Positions 7,121 through 7,682 of a stretch of 7,682 nucleotides of DNA are shown piece by piece (position 1 is the stretch's first letter; every line of letters begins with the position of its first letter). Source of the DNA: Flavobacteriaceae bacterium (GTDB lineage: Bacteria; Bacteroidota; Bacteroidia; Flavobacteriales; Flavobacteriaceae). Under the pieces are notes generated by a model, which was given only the letters and a program-made list of their open reading frames with translations, made no database searches and was not told where the DNA came from. Where the stretch lies: NCBI GenBank assembly GCA_002702385.1, contig NZZF01000055.1, positions 18,505 through 26,186 of the forward strand. The letters are read 5' to 3'. Both the position numbers and the translations under genes were made by a program.

Positions 7121-7682
7121 ATGAAAAAAATATTAATCTTAATTTTTTCATTTTTTTATTTATTAAATCAAGACTCTAAAATTGTTGATTCTTTTTTCAA
7201 TAAGTATACAAACATAAATTCAGCAAAAATCAAGTTTGAAATTGTAACTAAGCAAAATAATAATTTAAAATTTCAAAATTTTGGTGAAATGATTTTAATT
7301 GATGATTCATTTAAAATCATAATTGACGATATAATGTATTTTTTTGATGAAAAGATATTGTATACTGTTATTGATGAAAATTATGAAGTAAACATATATG
7401 ATACTCAAGAAAATGAAGAATTTTTAAAAAATTCATTGATTTCAACACTCAATTTGAAAGAATTATTAATAAATCTCAAAAATAATTTCTCATACGAACT
7501 AGAGACTATTACTGAAAAAAATGATATAAAATATATGTTAACATTCAAAAATGAGGGAAATTCTGACTATAAAATTTTATTTAAATCAAATTTTGAAATA
7601 ATAAGTATTGAAATATTTTACAAAGATTCAAATTTGATAAATAAGATTTTTTTAAAGGAATTAAAATTGAATACTCCATTGA
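7121..7682 (+). CDS. lolA: LolA-like outer-membrane lipoprotein carrier (3' end outside window)
   Basis: An open frame runs from the ATG at 7121 to the window end (187 codons, no stop), so the protein is incomplete. The first 17 or so residues (MKKILILIFSFFYLLNQ) look like a signal peptide without a lipobox, so the product is expected in the periplasm. The rest is rich in short beta-strand-like segments: a first helix (IVDSFFNKYTNINS, about 21-34), FGEMILIDDSFKI (54-66), FFDEKILYTVIDENYEVNIYD (74-94). This matches the LolA pattern of helix, GxxxLxxxxYRL, DGKTLWTY and NQVxI, but with weak residue identity; the usual Trp is Tyr81. LolA carries lipoproteins from the inner-membrane LolCDE exporter to the outer membrane. 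The position 2 bp after ftsK supports the call, because ftsK followed by a lolA family gene is a recurring order in flavobacteria as I recall. It could instead be a diverged DUF-type periplasmic protein of the same fold. Confidence 0.68.
   Translation, partial: MKKILILIFSFFYLLNQDSKIVDSFFNKYTNINSAKIKFEIVTKQNNNLKFQNFGEMILIDDSFKIIIDDIMYFFDEKILYTVIDENYEVNIYDTQENEEFLKNSLISTLNLKELLINLKNNFSYELETITEKNDIKYMLTFKNEGNSDYKILFKSNFEIISIEIFYKDSNLINKIFLKELKLNTPL

Noticed and set aside
1..7682. A mobile element, CRISPR array, defence island or new multi-gene system
   Set aside because: No transposase, integrase, spaced repeats, terminal inverted repeats or toxin-antitoxin-like pairs were seen. Every long frame belongs to a known housekeeping or enzyme family.

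Overview
The window is strongly A+T-rich. It uses A/T-ending codons throughout (TTA, AGA, ATA, AAT) and starts genes without clear Shine-Dalgarno sequences. Together with the gene types, this points to Bacteroidota, most likely a marine or aquatic flavobacterium with a compact genome. The supporting genes are a Bacteroidota-type argininosuccinate lyase C-terminus, a lipoprotein sulfatase, and an ftsK followed by a lolA-like gene. The taxonomic call is inference from gene content and style; no marker RNA is present.

Layout. (1) 1-405 (+) is the 3' end of argH, cut by the left window edge. (2) 414-1874 (+) is a complete lipoprotein sulfatase of the heparan N-sulfatase-like S1 type, 8 bp after argH. 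(3) 1875-3278 (-) is dihydrolipoyl dehydrogenase (lpdA), tail-to-tail with the sulfatase with no base between the two stop codons. A small hairpin at the junction may terminate both transcripts. (4) 3279-3376 is a divergent intergenic region of about 100 bp with Bacteroidota-like promoter candidates in both directions. (5) 3377/3392-4825 (+) is an NhaC-family Na+/H+ antiporter. (6) 4815-7118 (+) is the DNA translocase FtsK, overlapping nhaC by 11 bp. (7) 7121-7682 (+) is a LolA-like periplasmic lipoprotein carrier, 2 bp after ftsK and cut by the right edge.

How they fit together. nhaC-ftsK-lolA is a tightly packed, probably co-transcribed unit joining ion homeostasis, chromosome segregation at division, and outer-membrane lipoprotein traffic. 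argH (last step of arginine synthesis) and the sulfatase are close enough to share a transcript although their functions are unrelated. lpdA serves the 2-oxoacid dehydrogenase complexes and stands alone here.

The window is nearly all coding, and no gap exceeds about 100 bp. I see no mobile element, CRISPR array, tRNA, rRNA, phage or defence gene. This is an ordinary core-genome region. I found no evidence of an undescribed system; the items worth a second look are the sulfatase and its placement, the gene junctions, and the divergent LolA-like protein.
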